In this document: one piece after another, positions 52,369 through 61,432 of the stretch
Position numbering within the stretch: the stretch's first letter is position 1
Layout: the number at the start of each line of letters is the position of its first letter
Assembly: GCF_011683955.1 (NCBI RefSeq)
Contig: NZ_JAAQPI010000005.1
Location: 368,786 to 432,785 of the forward strand
From: Pseudomaricurvus alkylphenolicus
GTDB lineage: Bacteria; Pseudomonadota; Gammaproteobacteria; Pseudomonadales; Cellvibrionaceae
Direction of reading: 5' to 3'
DNA: 64,000 nucleotides
Position numbers and translations under genes: made by a program
Notes under the pieces: generated by a model
Databases searched by the model: none
What the model saw: the letters and a program-made list of their open reading frames with translations, nothing else
What the model was told of the DNA's origin: nothing

Positions 52369-53787
52369 ATGACCGAATCGATAGGAGCGGCGGTAGGCAC
52401 TGAAGTGAAAGCGAATACTGGCAACGGTACACTCAAACAAGTGTTAGGGTTCCGTTCACTTGTTGCAGTTGCCATTGGCCTCGTGGTTTCCCAAGGGGTG
52501 ATGGTGATGATCCTGCAGGGAATCGGTCTTGGAGGGCTTGGCTTTTTAATACCTCTGACAATCGCTTTTTTGTTGGCCATTGCCTATGCATTTTCCTTTT
52601 CTGAGCTGGCATTGATGCTGCCAAAGGCTGGCAGCCTCAGCACCTATACAGAAGTGGCGATAGGGCACTTTCCGGCCATGGTAGCGACCTTTGCCGGGTA
52701 TGTGGTGGTAGCGATGTTCGCGCTGTCGGCGGAGTTATTGCTGGTGGATTTAATTCTGTCGGAACTGTTTCCCGGTTATTTCTCTCCAATGGTGGTGGCA
52801 ATTGGCATTCTTGTGCTGTTTACCGCACTGAATATTATCGGGGTCGATATCTTTGCCAGGTTGCAATCATTGTTGGCTTTTACCATGATCACTATACTGG
52901 TGCTGCTAGGCTGCGTTGCGGTGACAGGCTCAGGGAGCAACCCGACGCTGGATATTCAATTGTTTGAGAATTGGAACCCGGCAGGATCGGAAGTACTTTC
53001 ACTGATCGCCATTGCTATCTGGGGATTTGTGGGAGCTGAATTTGTCTGCCCCATGGTCGAAGAGACCCGAAATCCCAGTCGCAACATACCCCGCTCCATG
53101 ATTACCGGTATTTGCATCATTATGGGTGTTTATCTGTTGTATTGTCTGGGAGCGCTCCTATACGTACCTACAGAACAATTGGCATCGGATTCTCTGCCAC
53201 ACAAGACTTTTGTATTCGCTGTGTTTGGCGAAAATGGGCGAGTTTTCTTAGCGGCGGTAGCCATAACTGCGACTTGCAGTACGGTAAATACCTCCATGGC
53301 GGCTATTCCCCGGATGCTTTATGGAATGGCCAAAAACGGGCAGGCGCTTCCGGTTTTCAAACAGATCAATCGCCAATTCCAAACACCCTGGGTGGCCATT
53401 GTATTTATCGCTCTGATCACTGGCCTGCCGCTGGTGTTGCTGGCCAATGATGCAGAGTCAGTTACACTGCTGTTGATTTCAGCGTCTTTGGCCTGGCTGC
53501 TGGCCTATATTATTGCCCATGTGGATGTGATTGTACTGCGCAGAAGACTGCCTGACCTGCATCGCCCCTTCAAGACCCCTTTCTATCCGTTGCCGCAGAT
53601 CCTGGGCATACTCGGTATGGGTTACGCCTGTTTTCACACCTCTCCATCTCCGGAGTTGACTCAAAAGGTCTATTTGATGTCCGGTGCGGTGCTGGGGTTG
53701 GTCTGCATAGCTGCTGCATTGTGGGTTCGCTTGGTCATGAAAAAGAGGCTGTTCCAGCCGGAACCCATAGAGTCGGTATTCTCTTAA
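52369..53787 (+). CDS. APC-family amino-acid permease
   Basis: A 472-residue polytopic inner-membrane transporter of the amino acid-polyamine-organocation superfamily. Twelve hydrophobic segments are visible. The core has QVLGFRSLVAVAIGLVVSQG at the first helix, SELALMLPKAGSLSTYTEVA (conserved P-x-A-G) in the second or third, WGFVGAEFVCPMVEETRNPS in the sixth, and ATCSTVNTSMAAIPRMLYGM with AKNGQ after helix eight. It is 12 bp after aspA, so aspartate or the cluster's amino-acid substrate is likely. It ends 10 bp from the convergent glpD gene. Confidence 0.9.
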   Translation: MTESIGAAVGTEVKANTGNGTLKQVLGFRSLVAVAIGLVVSQGVMVMILQGIGLGGLGFLIPLTIAFLLAIAYAFSFSELALMLPKAGSLSTYTEVAIGHFPAMVATFAGYVVVAMFALSAELLLVDLILSELFPGYFSPMVVAIGILVLFTALNIIGVDIFARLQSLLAFTMITILVLLGCVAVTGSGSNPTLDIQLFENWNPAGSEVLSLIAIAIWGFVGAEFVCPMVEETRNPSRNIPRSMITGICIIMGVYLLYCLGALLYVPTEQLASDSLPHKTFVFAVFGENGRVFLAAVAITATCSTVNTSMAAIPRMLYGMAKNGQALPVFKQINRQFQTPWVAIVFIALITGLPLVLLANDAESVTLLLISASLAWLLAYIIAHVDVIVLRRRLPDLHRPFKTPFYPLPQILGILGMGYACFHTSPSPELTQKVYLMSGAVLGLVCIAAALWVRLVMKKRLFQPEPIESVFS

Positions 53788-53797
53788 GTTTTCGAAC

Positions 53798-55348
53798 TCA
53801 GCTGGCAAGTCTGTCGACGCCGTGGGGATGATGCTCCTGCGGTGGAGCCAGATACTCCTGGACCCGTCGTTTTTCGTCGTCACTTAAAAACAGCCCGAGC
53901 TTGGAACGGCGCCATAGGACATCCTCGGCGTCCACAGCCCATTCCTTCTCCACCAGATAGTCAATTTCCTGTTGGTAGAGTCCATGGCCAAAGTCTTCGC
54001 CCATATCTGCCAGACCTTTGCAGCCTTCTAACATCTGGTGAGTCAAGGTGCCGTAAGATCGCGTGTAGCGATTGATCAGATGAATCGACAACCAGGGGTA
54101 GAGCTGCATCAACTCATGGGACAACTCTTCCCGGCTGTCAAAGACACCACCGGGCAGTGGTTCATGGGCTGTCCAGGCATTGCCCATGTTCGGGAACCAC
54201 GGGGTGAGTTGGTCGACTGCCGCCTCCGACAGTTTTCGGTAAGTTGTGATCTTTCCACCGAAGATCGACAGTAAAGGTGCGAAACCATTGTCGTCATCAA
54301 GCTCCATGGTGTAATCGCGAGTCACGGCATCGGGTGAATCGGATTCATCCTCCAGCAGAGGTCGTACACCGGAATAACTGGAGACAATGTCCTTGCGGGC
54401 AATCTGATGTTTAAAGTGTCGATTCACCACAGAGATCAGATAATCGGTTTCGTCTTCAGAGATACTGACCTGTGAAGGATCTCCACTGTATTCCACATCT
54501 GTTGTGCCTACCAGAGAGAAGCGCTCTTCATAAGGAATGACAAAAACGATGCGGTTGTCTTCGTTTTGAAGAATATAGGCCTCAGGTTCCCAGTGTATTC
54601 GGGGAACGATAATGTGGCTGCCTTTTACGAGTCGAACCTGTTTGGGGGCGGGCTTCTCCATCGTGTCGTCAAAGAAGCTGCTTACCCATGGGCCGGCGGC
54701 ATTAACCAGCCCCTTTGCCGTAACCTGCCGGCGATCTCCAGCGGTTGTATCTTCCAATTCCACTTGCCACAGTTTGTCGATACGCCTGGCCTGAACACAA
54801 CGGGTACGGGAGAGGATATTAGCGCCTTTGTCACGAGCCCCCACCGCATTGAGCACCACGAGGCGCGCATCGTCTACCCAACCATCGGAATATTCAAAAC
54901 CACGCCGAATATCGTCGATCACCGGACTGTTCTTATAAAAACGAATACCGTGAGAAGCGGGCAGAGTCGCCCGTTTAGCCAAATTGTCATAGAGGAACAA
55001 ACCCGCCCTAATCATCCAGGCTGGCCGCAGGTGGGGGCGGTGGGGCAGACGGAAGCGCAGCGGATTCATGATATGAGGAGCTTTTTTAAGCAGCACCTCA
55101 CGTTCGGCCAGCGCTTCGCGTACCAATCGGAATTCGTTGTGCTCCAGATATCGCAATCCGCCGTGTATGAGTTTGCTGCTGTTAGAGGAGGTTGCTGAGG
55201 CCAGGTCATTCATTTCACAGAGCAACACCTTGAGGCCCCGCCCGGCTGCGTCCAAAGCGATTCCGGTACCATTCACACCTCCGCCGACCACTAACAGGTC
55301 GTAGTGATTATCCGCAGAGCTGGACGTTGTTTTGCCACTGTTTGTCAT
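53798..55348 (-). CDS. glpD: Aerobic glycerol-3-phosphate dehydrogenase
   Basis: A 516-residue FAD-dependent membrane-associated dehydrogenase that oxidises glycerol-3-phosphate to dihydroxyacetone phosphate and passes electrons to quinone. YDLLVVGGGVNGTGIALDAA (FAD), then GRGLKVLLCEMNDLAS, SSNSSKLIHGGLRYLEHNEF, NAAGPWVSSFFDD, and GGKITTYRKLSEAAVDQL are GlpD hallmarks. Length is close to E. coli GlpD (501). ATG 55348 with GTGAGGCGAAC upstream is preferred to the start at 55387. It lies downstream of glpR, in the same direction, 185 bp away, with a GlpR-like operator between them. Confidence 0.95.
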   Translation of the reverse strand: MTNSGKTTSSSADNHYDLLVVGGGVNGTGIALDAAGRGLKVLLCEMNDLASATSSNSSKLIHGGLRYLEHNEFRLVREALAEREVLLKKAPHIMNPLRFRLPHRPHLRPAWMIRAGLFLYDNLAKRATLPASHGIRFYKNSPVIDDIRRGFEYSDGWVDDARLVVLNAVGARDKGANILSRTRCVQARRIDKLWQVELEDTTAGDRRQVTAKGLVNAAGPWVSSFFDDTMEKPAPKQVRLVKGSHIIVPRIHWEPEAYILQNEDNRIVFVIPYEERFSLVGTTDVEYSGDPSQVSISEDETDYLISVVNRHFKHQIARKDIVSSYSGVRPLLEDESDSPDAVTRDYTMELDDDNGFAPLLSIFGGKITTYRKLSEAAVDQLTPWFPNMGNAWTAHEPLPGGVFDSREELSHELMQLYPWLSIHLINRYTRSYGTLTHQMLEGCKGLADMGEDFGHGLYQQEIDYLVEKEWAVDAEDVLWRRSKLGLFLSDDEKRRVQEYLAPPQEHHPHGVDRLAS

Positions 55349-55424
55349 GTTCGCCTCACGATGGTAGATCGGGGTGAAAGCCATCACCCTTCTCTAAGAT
55401 TAGCAGAGTGGAGACACTCTAACA

Positions 55425-55458
55425 TTCGATAACGAAAATAAAAAGACATAAACGAACA
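55425..55458 (-). promoter_or_regulatory. Candidate GlpR operator before glpD
   Basis: TTCGATAACGAA (55425-55436) is a dyad matching the core of known GlpR sites, and AACGAACA (55451-55458) resembles a half-site. Related AACGAAC/AACGAAA repeats also occur at 56464-56480, before glpK. The pattern supports repression of both genes by the adjacent GlpR. Confidence 0.6.
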
Positions 55459-55533
55459 CAAACCAACATGTGAACTCGAAACTAATTGAATTTACTGAGC
55501 CAACCTGTTGAATTTATTAAGCGAGCTTCGGAG

Positions 55534-56295
55534 TCATGACACCAAGTGCAGGTGAACCTTATGCTCATGGAGAAGACGGGCGATCTCAATGGGTGGATCT
55601 TCGTCGGTGAAAAAGTGGTCCGCCTGACTGATATTACCCAGCCTGACCATGGCGCTGCGACCAAATTTGGAATGATCGGCGGCCAACAACACCTGACGGG
55701 AGTTGGCGATAATGGCTTGGGCAACTCGCACTTCCCGATAGTCGAAGTCGAGCAGTGAACCCTCGTCGTCAATGCCGCTAATACCAATCACGCCAAAGTC
55801 CATACGGAAGTTATGAATAAAGTCCTCGGTGGCTTCCCCAATCACCCCTCCATCCCTATGGCGAACCTCGCCACCGGCAATAACCACCGAGAAATCCTCC
55901 TTGCTGCCCAAAATCATGGCGACGTGAAGATTGTTGGTAACGACTTGCAGGCCTTTTTTCTCCAATAAGGCTCGTGCAATGGTCTCGGTTGTGGTGCCGA
56001 TATTGATGAACAGGGAGGAACCATCGGGAATCATCCGCACCAGCTCGGCGGCTATCTTCTCTTTCGCCTCCAGATTCATTATTTTTCGGGTCTGATAGGC
56101 CGTATTGACCGTGCTGGATTCCAGGCTGGCGCCGCCATGATAGCGTCGGATCTTGCCTTCATTGGCCAGATCGGTCAGGTCTCGACGAATCGTCTGGGGA
56201 GTCACCTTAAAGTGAGCCACCAGCTCATCAATTCGGGTAAAGCCGTTTTTGCTGATGTGGTCCAGGATTTTCTCCTGGCGATGCTGTTGTGCCAT
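55534..56295 (-). CDS. glpR: DeoR-family glycerol-3-phosphate regulon repressor
   Basis: A 253-residue DeoR-type repressor. The HTH reads RQEKILDHISKNGFTRIDEL, then VAHFKVTPQTIRRDLTDLAN and EGKIRRYHGGASLESSTVNT, and the effector domain contains ELVRMIPDGSSLFINIGTTT, then ETIARAL and IGISGIDDEGSLLDFDYREV. It matches GlpR (252 residues in E. coli), which is inactivated by glycerol-3-phosphate. It is divergent from glpK (56507) and upstream of glpD, and GlpR-like sites lie in both intergenic regions. ATG 56295 is used. Confidence 0.95.
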   Translation of the reverse strand: MAQQHRQEKILDHISKNGFTRIDELVAHFKVTPQTIRRDLTDLANEGKIRRYHGGASLESSTVNTAYQTRKIMNLEAKEKIAAELVRMIPDGSSLFINIGTTTETIARALLEKKGLQVVTNNLHVAMILGSKEDFSVVIAGGEVRHRDGGVIGEATEDFIHNFRMDFGVIGISGIDDEGSLLDFDYREVRVAQAIIANSRQVLLAADHSKFGRSAMVRLGNISQADHFFTDEDPPIEIARLLHEHKVHLHLVS

Positions 56296-56463
56296 ATCAC
56301 CTGACTGCCGAAAATAAGGGAAGAATTTTCACTCAACCCGGGATAGATAAGGAAGTTTATCCCGTTTTGAGCCAGAATAACTACCACATGAGAACAAAAT
56401 GCCGGACCGCGACTGGGGCTGAATCGGTAGAAAACAGTTTGTGACTTGAATGTAATGTGTTAA

Positions 56464-56480
56464 AACGAACAAAAACGAAA
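56464..56480 (+). promoter_or_regulatory. Candidate GlpR operator before glpK
   Basis: AACGAAC-AAA-AACGAAA: two direct half-sites 10 bp apart, 27 bp before the glpK ATG. They share the ACGAA core with the site before glpD. Autoregulation of glpR is also possible because it is divergent here. Confidence 0.5.
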
Positions 56481-56506
56481 ATATTGACTCACCAAGGGTA
56501 TTCGCC

Positions 56507-57982
56507 ATGACGGATTACATCCTGTCCATCGACCAGGGAACCACCAGTTCTCGCGCTATTTTGTTCACCGGCAACGCTGAGATCGCCAATATCGCCCAAG
56601 AGGAATTTCCCCAGCACTTCCCGGACGACGGCTGGGTCGAACACGACCCTGAAGACATCTGGTCCACGGTGCTGAAGACCTGCCAGGAAGTGGCAGGGGG
56701 GTTAAACCCGGAACAGGATCTGATACGCGCCATCGGTATTACCAACCAGCGGGAAACCACCCTGGTCTGGGACCGCACAACCGGCGAGCCTGTTTATCGC
56801 GCTATCGTCTGGCAAGACCGAAGGACCAGTGAATATTGCGCTCAACTTAAGAAAAAAGGGCTGGAAGAGAAAATCCGTCAAACCACCGGCCTGTTGATCG
56901 ACCCCTATTTTTCCGCCACCAAGATTCGCTGGATTCTCAATGAAGTCCCTGGTGCGCGAGAAAAAGCGGAGGCGGGAGAACTGGCGTTCGGGACTGTCGA
57001 TACCTATCTGCTGTGGAAACTCACTGGCGGGCGTGAACACAGAACCGATGCCACCAATGCTTCCCGCACCATGCTGTTTAATATTCATACGCAACGGTGG
57101 GATTCCGAACTGCTGGAGTTGTTTGAAATCCCCGAAGCCATGCTGCCGGAAGTCATGGACTGTGCCGCTGAATTTGGCACAACCGATGCCACAATATTCG
57201 GCTCTGAAGTGCCGATTCTCGGTATGGTTGGTGACCAACAGGGGGCCTTATTCGGTCAAACCTGCTTTGCAAGCGGTATGGCCAAAAGTACCTACGGAAC
57301 CGGCTGTTTTATGATCGCCAACACCGGTGATCAGGCGCTGTTATCGGAGCACCGACTGCTGACCACTGTGGGCTACCGATTGGATGGCAAAACCACCTAT
57401 GCTCTGGAGGGCAGCATTTTTGTCGCCGGAGCCGCCATTCAGTGGCTTCGGGACGGCATAAAGCTAGTAGAAGACGCTCGCGAAACCGAGGCCCTGGCGA
57501 GGCAGACTCCGATAGATCATGGCGTTTATATGGTGCCAGCGTTCACAGGACTGGGTGCACCTTATTGGGATCCTGAAGCCCGAGGCGGTATTTTCGGTTT
57601 GACGCGGGACACCGGAATTAAGGAAATTGTCACCGCCGGGTTACAGTCTGTTTGCTACCAGACCAAGGATCTTCAAAAAGCCATGCAGAGCGATGGCCAG
57701 CGGCCTACCGAGATCCGAGTCGATGGTGGCATGGTGGTAAATGACTGGGTCATGCAATTCCTTGCGGATGTACTCGGGGCACCGGTACTGCGACCCCAGG
57801 TCACGGAAACCACCGCTCTGGGTGCGGCCTATCTCGCTGGCCTGAAAGCCGGTATATTTGAGTCCTTGGAGGCCCTGGAGCAACAGTGGCAATGCGAACA
57901 CCGATTTGAACCCGCCATGAGCAAGGAGCAGAGAGACCAATTATATGAGGGTTGGCAAACGGCGGTGAAGCGGGTTCGATAA
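56507..57982 (+). CDS. glpK: Glycerol kinase
   Basis: A 491-residue FGGY-family kinase that phosphorylates glycerol to glycerol-3-phosphate. Key segments: [20 protein letters not shown] (ATP phosphate 1), [20 protein letters not shown] (substrate, with IVWQDRRTS), [40 protein letters not shown], and [38 protein letters not shown] and [16 protein letters not shown] are also standard. Length agrees with E. coli GlpK (502). No glpF facilitator gene is adjacent. ATG 56507 lies downstream of GlpR-like half-sites. Confidence 0.97.
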   Translation: MTDYILSIDQGTTSSRAILFTGNAEIANIAQEEFPQHFPDDGWVEHDPEDIWSTVLKTCQEVAGGLNPEQDLIRAIGITNQRETTLVWDRTTGEPVYRAIVWQDRRTSEYCAQLKKKGLEEKIRQTTGLLIDPYFSATKIRWILNEVPGAREKAEAGELAFGTVDTYLLWKLTGGREHRTDATNASRTMLFNIHTQRWDSELLELFEIPEAMLPEVMDCAAEFGTTDATIFGSEVPILGMVGDQQGALFGQTCFASGMAKSTYGTGCFMIANTGDQALLSEHRLLTTVGYRLDGKTTYALEGSIFVAGAAIQWLRDGIKLVEDARETEALARQTPIDHGVYMVPAFTGLGAPYWDPEARGGIFGLTRDTGIKEIVTAGLQSVCYQTKDLQKAMQSDGQRPTEIRVDGGMVVNDWVMQFLADVLGAPVLRPQVTETTALGAAYLAGLKAGIFESLEALEQQWQCEHRFEPAMSKEQRDQLYEGWQTAVKRVR

Positions 57983-58013
57983 ACCCATTTTTTAAAGCGG
58001 AGGAGATCCTGGC

Positions 58014-58703
58014 GTGAGCGAGGACGAGTTTTTCGAAGACGATTACATGGACGATGACGGCGAAGACAGAAGTAAGAACAGCCGTCGTAACACCTTCTCC
58101 GCCTGGGAGTCCCTGTTAAAGGGTGGCGCAGGTCTGGCGGGGCAGGTCATCTCCCGAGCTACCGGTCAGTCCAAGAACCTGTTGGAAATGACTATGAAAG
58201 CTCCCGAGTATCTGGAGCTGATGGGCAAGGCAGGCCGGCGGCTCAAGGATCTACGGGAGGTTTCCAAGCTCACCGTCGAAGATTTGGCCAAGGCCATCGA
58301 CCTGGATAATCCCGATCTGCTGCGCGCGGTGGAGGAGGGCCGGTCACCCATCACACTGGACATTCTGTTAAGGCTGGCCTCGTTTTATTCCCGCAATGAT
58401 CCGCTGTCGTTTGTTCTGTCTTTCAGTAAGGAATATGCTCCCTGGCTATGGTACGTTCTCCGCGTCACCGGGATGGAAAAGATACTGATCACCGTTGAAA
58501 GGGAGCTCAAGTTCATCAATATTTACCGTAGTCGTGATATGGCCCGTGAGCTCAGCGATGAAGACTTTGATCGAGTACTGGGCTTTACCCGAAAATCGTT
58601 TGATACGGCACTGGAGTTTATCGCTGATGTCGACAGCAGCCGAAACGACCACAAAAAAGAGAGTTCACCTGAGCAAGCGCCGGAGCCTGATTCTCAGCCT
58701 TGA
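58014..58703 (+). CDS. XRE-type helix-turn-helix protein, acidic, function unknown
   Basis: A 229-residue protein. The N-terminus is very acidic (MSEDEFFEDDYMDDDGEDRS). Residues 72-120 form an XRE-type HTH: GRRLKDLREVSKLTVEDLAK, then AIDLDNPDLLRAVEEGRSPI and TLDILLRLASFY. A helical stretch with YAPWLWYVLRVTGMEKILIT and a charged tail follow. The acidic head and tail suggest a protein-protein role in addition to DNA binding. GTG 58014 has GGAGGAG eight bases upstream, a strong site. It is 31 bp after glpK and probably co-transcribed at least in part. Confidence 0.75.
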   Translation: MSEDEFFEDDYMDDDGEDRSKNSRRNTFSAWESLLKGGAGLAGQVISRATGQSKNLLEMTMKAPEYLELMGKAGRRLKDLREVSKLTVEDLAKAIDLDNPDLLRAVEEGRSPITLDILLRLASFYSRNDPLSFVLSFSKEYAPWLWYVLRVTGMEKILITVERELKFINIYRSRDMARELSDEDFDRVLGFTRKSFDTALEFIADVDSSRNDHKKESSPEQAPEPDSQP

Positions 58704-58808
58704 TTTCCCTGCATCTAAGATCTACATTTTTTATGTAGCCTGCTGCTGAACAACGACTGCTGGTGTTTTTGGGGTATTTATCTAGCTCATTCAGTCTTGG
58801 GGAATACT

Positions 58809-59339
58809 ATGCAAATCAAATCTGTTGTCCTGCTACTCGCCGCGATAACCGGCTTTTCCATTTTAACTTCTGCCAACGCCGCTCCGGTTAGATACGGACT
58901 GAGCGGAACCACGATAGATACTTTATCTTTTAAGGATCAAAACCAATTGCAACGACAGGTGGATTTGATCACGGAGATTGCCAGGGTGGATCTTGGCATG
59001 TTGATCGCTGGCAACCGAAACGACCTGCGCCTGTTGCAGACAATGGTTGACCGCGAACTGATCAATCAGGATGAAGTCTTTAAATTGCAATCCATGGGGG
59101 CGGTTCTGGGTAACGTTTACGTAAGAGAGCTCGGCCTACAATGGCGCGTCTATGAAGACCGTCAAGGCCGCAGCCGCGCAATTTGTGTGCCCAAAACCGA
59201 CCACTGCCTGTTCCCGATTACCATGTTGTCGAGACGGATGGAGGCCGGACTGAAACCCGATGTTATGAAGATCTATAAAGAAGGGCAGCGCATGATCGCA
59301 CCACACCTTCCTCGATCGCCTTACGACTCTTCTATCTAA
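58809..59339 (+). CDS. Secreted protein of unknown function
   Basis: A 176-residue exported protein from ATG 58809, preceded by GGGGA. A signal peptide (MQIKSVVLLLAAITGFSILT, cleaved near SANA-APV) is followed by a small domain with RVDLGMLIAGNRNDLRLLQT and a CVPKTDHCLF pair of cysteines, which could form a disulfide. I do not recognise the family. A terminator hairpin follows at 59384. A TTG four codons upstream also keeps the frame open and is less likely. Confidence 0.65.
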   Translation: MQIKSVVLLLAAITGFSILTSANAAPVRYGLSGTTIDTLSFKDQNQLQRQVDLITEIARVDLGMLIAGNRNDLRLLQTMVDRELINQDEVFKLQSMGAVLGNVYVRELGLQWRVYEDRQGRSRAICVPKTDHCLFPITMLSRRMEAGLKPDVMKIYKEGQRMIAPHLPRSPYDSSI

Positions 59340-59383
59340 GTCAAGTGCTCTCCAATCAGAGTAGAGATCAACACCGACAAAAA

Positions 59384-59415
59384 GGCCCGGATCAACTTCA
59401 ACGCTGATCTGGGCC
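59384..59415. terminator. Hairpin between the secreted protein and the small membrane protein genes
   Basis: GGCCCGGATCA (59384-59394), loop ACTTCAACGC, TGATCTGGGCC (59405-59415), one G-U pair, then TGAGGTAGTTTTC. It sits between two convergent genes and could terminate both. Confidence 0.75.
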
Positions 59416-59460
59416 TGAGGTAGTTTTCTAACTATTGTTATTCAATGACTTGACAAGTGC

Positions 59461-59682
59461 CTATGGGTGACGATGATGAGCCGGGTGGGTCAGTCGCCAA
59501 TGCAGATAGAACTGATGACCGAGATACCAGCCAACGCCAAACAGAATCGTCAGCAGGGTAATGACGGTATGAACGCCGGGTGCGGCGTCAATCAGAAACA
59601 AAAAGCCCATCATAATGATGAACACCGAGAACGCGGAATGCAGGTCTATCTTTTCGCCATTCTTAAAATTGGGGTTCAGCAT
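59461..59682 (-). CDS. Small membrane protein of unknown function
   Basis: A 73-residue protein with two hydrophobic helices (FSVFIIMMGFLFLIDAA and VITLLTILFGVGWYLGHQFY) and a His-rich C-terminus (HPAHHRHP). The ATG at 59682 is preceded by AGGAGG on the minus strand, a near-perfect ribosome binding site, which makes a real gene likely. The function is unknown. The terminal His cluster could bind metal, but this is only an observation. Confidence 0.7.
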   Translation of the reverse strand: MLNPNFKNGEKIDLHSAFSVFIIMMGFLFLIDAAPGVHTVITLLTILFGVGWYLGHQFYLHWRLTHPAHHRHP

Positions 59683-59861
59683 GGGATACCTCCTGGGTCA
59701 TGCCCAAAGTGACCTTATTTTCAGTATAGTTCCGTCTGTTCATTTACCGATATAAAGTTGAAAACTAATGGGATTGCTGGTTACAACTGTAAGCTCTAAA
59801 CCTGGCAGTAGCTGTGTTATTCTGCTTCATATCTTCATTTAAGTCTTGACCGGAACTACCC

Positions 59862-60497
59862 ATGCTCTGTCATTACCAGAATTTCCACCGCGGAGCCTTT
59901 GTCGTATTCAGCGTGCTTGCGCTGCTATTACTAACATCTTGCACTGAGCTTATTCGGCAAAACCACAAAATCGATCTAAAAACCCTGGAAGGCGGCAGTT
60001 ACCGTTTGGATTCCAGTCATTCAACACTTCTTTTCAAAGTGGATCACTTTGGCCTAAGTACCTATGTTGGCCGTTTCAACAAAATCTCTGCAACACTGGA
60101 GTTCGACCCTGACAATATTCAGGAAACCTCGTTAATGGCCATCGTCGAAACCAGCAGTATAGATGTCAATAACCCGGAATTCTCCGAGACATTGACGGGA
60201 GAGGACTGGTTCGACAGCCAGAACTTCCCCCAGGCGGTCTATGAAACCCAGGGTGTTAAATCTATCAATGGGAACAACATAGTCTATGAGGGCACATTAA
60301 CAATGCTGGGAAAAGTCGTCCCAGTGGATCTTCAGGTTCATTTCCGTGGAGGCGCCAATAATATGCTCACTGGCTACTACACCATTGGCTTTTCCGCCAA
60401 ATCAGTGCTGAAACGCTCCGACTTTGGCCTTGACCGTTATCTTGGTTTGGTAGGAGATGAGGTTGCATTAGAGGTGTTCGCCGAGTTCGTGAGGTAA
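59862..60497 (+). CDS. YceI-family lipoprotein
   Basis: A 211-residue lipoprotein with the lipobox L-L-T-S-C in LALLLLTSCTELI and a YceI beta-barrel domain. SYRLDSSHSTLLFKVDHFGL, then VGRFNKISATLEFDP, TLTMLGKVVPVDLQVHF and VGDEVALEVFAEF match family strands. YceI proteins bind isoprenoid or fatty-acid-like lipids in the periplasm. The lipobox places it at a membrane, which is less usual for YceI proteins. It has its own transcription start in a 180-bp upstream gap. ATG 59862 is used. Confidence 0.85.
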   Translation: MLCHYQNFHRGAFVVFSVLALLLLTSCTELIRQNHKIDLKTLEGGSYRLDSSHSTLLFKVDHFGLSTYVGRFNKISATLEFDPDNIQETSLMAIVETSSIDVNNPEFSETLTGEDWFDSQNFPQAVYETQGVKSINGNNIVYEGTLTMLGKVVPVDLQVHFRGGANNMLTGYYTIGFSAKSVLKRSDFGLDRYLGLVGDEVALEVFAEFVR

Positions 60498-60589
60498 GCA
60501 ATCAGAATCTCTGATCGCCGCCATCAAAAAAAACTGTTGTTGTTTATTTCTCAATAGAGCCAATATGAGCTTCTTTCCCAATTTGGGAG

Positions 60590-61414
60590 TTGGTTCTTTT
60601 GCCCAGGTGTAACTCAGTACAGACAAGGCCTCAAACGCTCCTTTGCAGCTTGGCAATAGTTGTTAGCAGCCTATTATTTACAGTTCAGAGTCAGGCGGAG
60701 TCTGTACTTCGATACGCCTTCGCAGAATACCCGCCCTGGGCATATCGCGAAAACGACAAGATTAAAGGGTTGGAATATGAACTGGTGAAAGCGGTCGTTC
60801 TGGAAATGGGGCTCGAACTTGAGGCAACACTGGTCCCAAATCGACGATCATACCTTGGCCTTTTACAGCAGAGTTCGGATTTCAAGAGCGGGCCAGCCAC
60901 TCCATCGATGCTGGCTGAGAATCGGAAAAACAACCTGTATACAACAGGTGTACAGCTATATCGCGTTAAAATCTGTCTGGCGTCACTACGGGGCAAATCG
61001 TCTCCAGGTAGGCGAGTTGGTCACGTTCGCATTCATAGCGCCGTGGAGAAAGACGTATCCTCACCAAATACTTCCAATGTGAAGTTTACAAATTCCACAG
61101 CACTGCTTAAAGCGTTGCTAAGTGGCCGGATCGATTATGCTTTTGATGGCATGGTTTCACTTATGTACGGCGCAAAGGTGCTTAATTTGCGTCGAAATCA
61201 GCTGGTTTTGAAAAAGGTCAGATCAGTACCTATCACCATGTATTGGTCAAAGTCGGCGCTTGGTTCAAGGTATATCTCCCTCAGCCGGAATTTCGATCAA
61301 AATCTCGAAAATCTGAAACAAAGTGGGGTAGTAGCAGAGATCTTAGTGAAATATGGCAAGCTGGAATACTTTAGCGACTACGGGGAAACGGTTGCAAAAC
61401 AAACGGTCTACTAA
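60590..61414 (+). CDS. Solute-binding-protein-like periplasmic protein (SBP_bac_3 type), possibly degenerate
   Basis: About 275 residues. A signal-like segment (LLCSLAIVVSSLLFTVQSQA, cleaved near QAESVL) precedes AFAEYPPWAYRENDKIKGLE, YELVKAVVLEMGLELEATLV, VPNRRSYLGLLQQSSDF, FTNSTALLKALLSGRIDYAF and KQSGVVAEILVKYGKLEYF, which fit a small-molecule-binding domain of the transporter substrate-binding family. No ABC transporter genes adjoin it. The start is unclear: there is no ATG, and TTG 60590 or TTG 60599 (nine bases after GGGAG at 60585-60589) are candidates. A peptide start ATG at 60565 runs in another frame, and a 5' frameshift is possible. Confidence 0.6.
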   Translation: MVLLPRCNSVQTRPQTLLCSLAIVVSSLLFTVQSQAESVLRYAFAEYPPWAYRENDKIKGLEYELVKAVVLEMGLELEATLVPNRRSYLGLLQQSSDFKSGPATPSMLAENRKNNLYTTGVQLYRVKICLASLRGKSSPGRRVGHVRIHSAVEKDVSSPNTSNVKFTNSTALLKALLSGRIDYAFDGMVSLMYGAKVLNLRRNQLVLKKVRSVPITMYWSKSALGSRYISLSRNFDQNLENLKQSGVVAEILVKYGKLEYFSDYGETVAKQTVY

Positions 61415-61432
61415 TCTACGCGATGGGGAAGT

